In this document: positions 63,253 through 64,000 of the stretch, piece by piece
How positions within the stretch are numbered: the stretch's first letter is position 1
Layout: each line of letters begins with the position of its first letter
Assembly: GCA_008682415.1 (NCBI GenBank)
Contig: VANK01000003.1
Span: 186,001-250,000 of the forward strand
Reading direction: 5' to 3'
DNA from: Acidobacteria bacterium AB60
GTDB taxonomy: Bacteria; Acidobacteriota; Terriglobia; Terriglobales; Acidobacteriaceae
DNA length: 64,000 bases
Translations under genes and position numbers: made by a program
The notes under the pieces: model-generated
What the model was told of the DNA's origin: nothing
The model's database searches: none
The model's input: only the letters and a program-made list of their open reading frames with translations

Positions 63253-63268
63253 TGCATGCGAGAGGCCA
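63253..63268 (-). promoter_or_regulatory. Sigma-54-like promoter of USP 2
   Basis: On the minus strand TGGCCTCTCGCATGCA has the GG-N10-GC spacing. It is in the 63147-63644 gap, which holds no supported gene. Confidence 0.58.
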
Positions 63269-63644
63269 TTCTGGGATCGAAGCAGGTTTTGTGAAATGCG
63301 AAGCAGGATCATCGAAAGAGAACCCAGAAGAGCAGATCTCTATCGTTGGAATGCGCTCAGAAGGTGTCCCGATCGATCCACTGCCGGCGGTTCGATAGTC
63401 GTACAAGTCTTTTGACGTTGAGGGTCCGATTTTTCAAACCACAGGTTACCCTGGATTATGGCGGGATTCATCCAGCCGCGATCGGCCGTCGAGGAGAGCT
63501 TCGGACTACAGCTTCGAATAGGTGCCGCGAGGCGCACTGTGGATCTGGCGAAAACGGCAGAGGTTCTTCTACAGGTTCGCGCAAAGCCGGAGAGTAGCAG
63601 GGTTTATTCTCCCGCAATCGCCACGCATATGTAGAAGGCATAGT

Positions 63645-63992
63645 ATGGTGGTCGTTGGCGGGGGTGTTCGATTGCGTCGTATCGCTTTCCTTTTGCACTT
63701 GAGGCCGGGCACTGGAGAGGCTTATGACCGGGATCATGCCGCAGTGTGGCCGGAGATGCTTGCTCTGCTGAAGAGGGCAGGCATTAGCGAGTACTCCATC
63801 TTTCGCCGGGACGAACTACTCGTGTTATACATGCGGCTTGAAGAGGATTTTGATACGGTTTGGGATCGCATCGAGGCGGACCCGGTGAATACGCGCTGGC
63901 AGCAGGCGATGAGCGCCTATTTCGTTCCGCAGCAAGAAACGCGGCCAGGCGAACGATTTCCTTTCATGCGGGAAGTCTTCTACATGGACTGA
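63645..63992 (+). CDS. rhaM: L-rhamnose mutarotase-like protein
   Basis: A 115-residue protein of the RhaM family (DUF718). Typical text is RIAFLLHLRPGTGEAYDRDH and ALLKRAGISEYSIFRRDE. RhaM interconverts anomers of L-rhamnose. The frame is open from 63522, but ATG 63645 gives a normal family length. No other rhamnose gene is nearby before the window ends. Confidence 0.82.
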   Translation: MVVVGGGVRLRRIAFLLHLRPGTGEAYDRDHAAVWPEMLALLKRAGISEYSIFRRDELLVLYMRLEEDFDTVWDRIEADPVNTRWQQAMSAYFVPQQETRPGERFPFMREVFYMD

Positions 63993-64000
63993 TGCGAGTC

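Noticed and set aside
1-64000. CRISPR array or rRNA operon
   Set aside because: No regularly spaced repeat set and no rRNA sequence was seen on either strand.

Overview
Organism and setting. The window looks like an Acidobacteriota (Terriglobia-type) chromosome. This rests on the gene style: a split LigC plus LigD-polymerase pair, VCBS/RHS proteins, a radical SAM protein resembling tetraether lipid synthases, and sigma-54 two-component genes. It is inference, since there is no rRNA or marker gene. No rRNA and no intact tRNA gene is visible. The only tRNA sequence is a 3' remnant of a tRNA-Leu(UAA) at 43619-43690. It most likely marks the right end of an integrated genomic island that fills positions 1-43.6 kb and runs off the left edge. 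Ordinary chromosome begins after it.

Island, left part (0.1-14 kb, all minus strand). In transcription order there is a five-gene BREX-like defence operon: a BrxC/PglY-type ATPase, a short PglZ, a DUF1156 PglX-type methylase, an unrecognised 166-residue protein, and an SNF2/BrxHII-type helicase. Starts and stops touch or overlap. It is followed by an Xre-RES toxin-antitoxin pair with its own palindromic operator, and by a radical SAM enzyme. Plasmid-type genes (14.3-16.2 kb and 26.5-27.3 kb) are an ArdC antirestriction protein and a ParB-like protein.

The parB gene is cut by a 10,277-bp transposon (16204-26480) with 70-bp terminal inverted repeats. Removing exactly this segment restores an open parB frame of 534 codons. 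The transposon carries two overlapping tyrosine recombinases and a cargo made of an RHS polymorphic toxin with a BPSL0067-like C-terminus plus a small exported protein, the probable immunity factor.

Island, middle and right (27.4-43.6 kb). Two tandem pairs of overlapping tyrosine recombinases (27486-32017, minus) are followed by a frameshifted HEPN/Toprim protein and a VCBS pseudogene with an internal inversion. Next come mobilisation genes: a ribbon-helix-helix accessory protein, a T4CP and a MobF relaxase split by a frameshift. Last is a second defence cluster next to the attachment site: a caspase-like protease, a GmrSD-like DUF262/DUF1524 protein, a PD-(D/E)xK-like protein and a small partner.

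Chromosome (43.7-64 kb). An ATP-dependent ligase (LigC type) faces a LigD-type polymerase. Then come an AraC regulator, a START-like protein, an alpha/alpha-toroid protein and a GH18 glycosidase. From 50.8 kb to 63.3 kb lies a stress cluster: Sel1-repeat protein, DUF2231 membrane protein, exported rubrerythrin, histidine kinase with NtrC-type regulator, P1B-type ATPase, two tandem universal stress proteins, a GrlR-like protein and two paralogous exported helical proteins. Five sites with the GG-N10-GC spacing of sigma-54 promoters precede genes of this cluster, so the kinase/NtrC pair probably controls it. The window ends with an L-rhamnose mutarotase.
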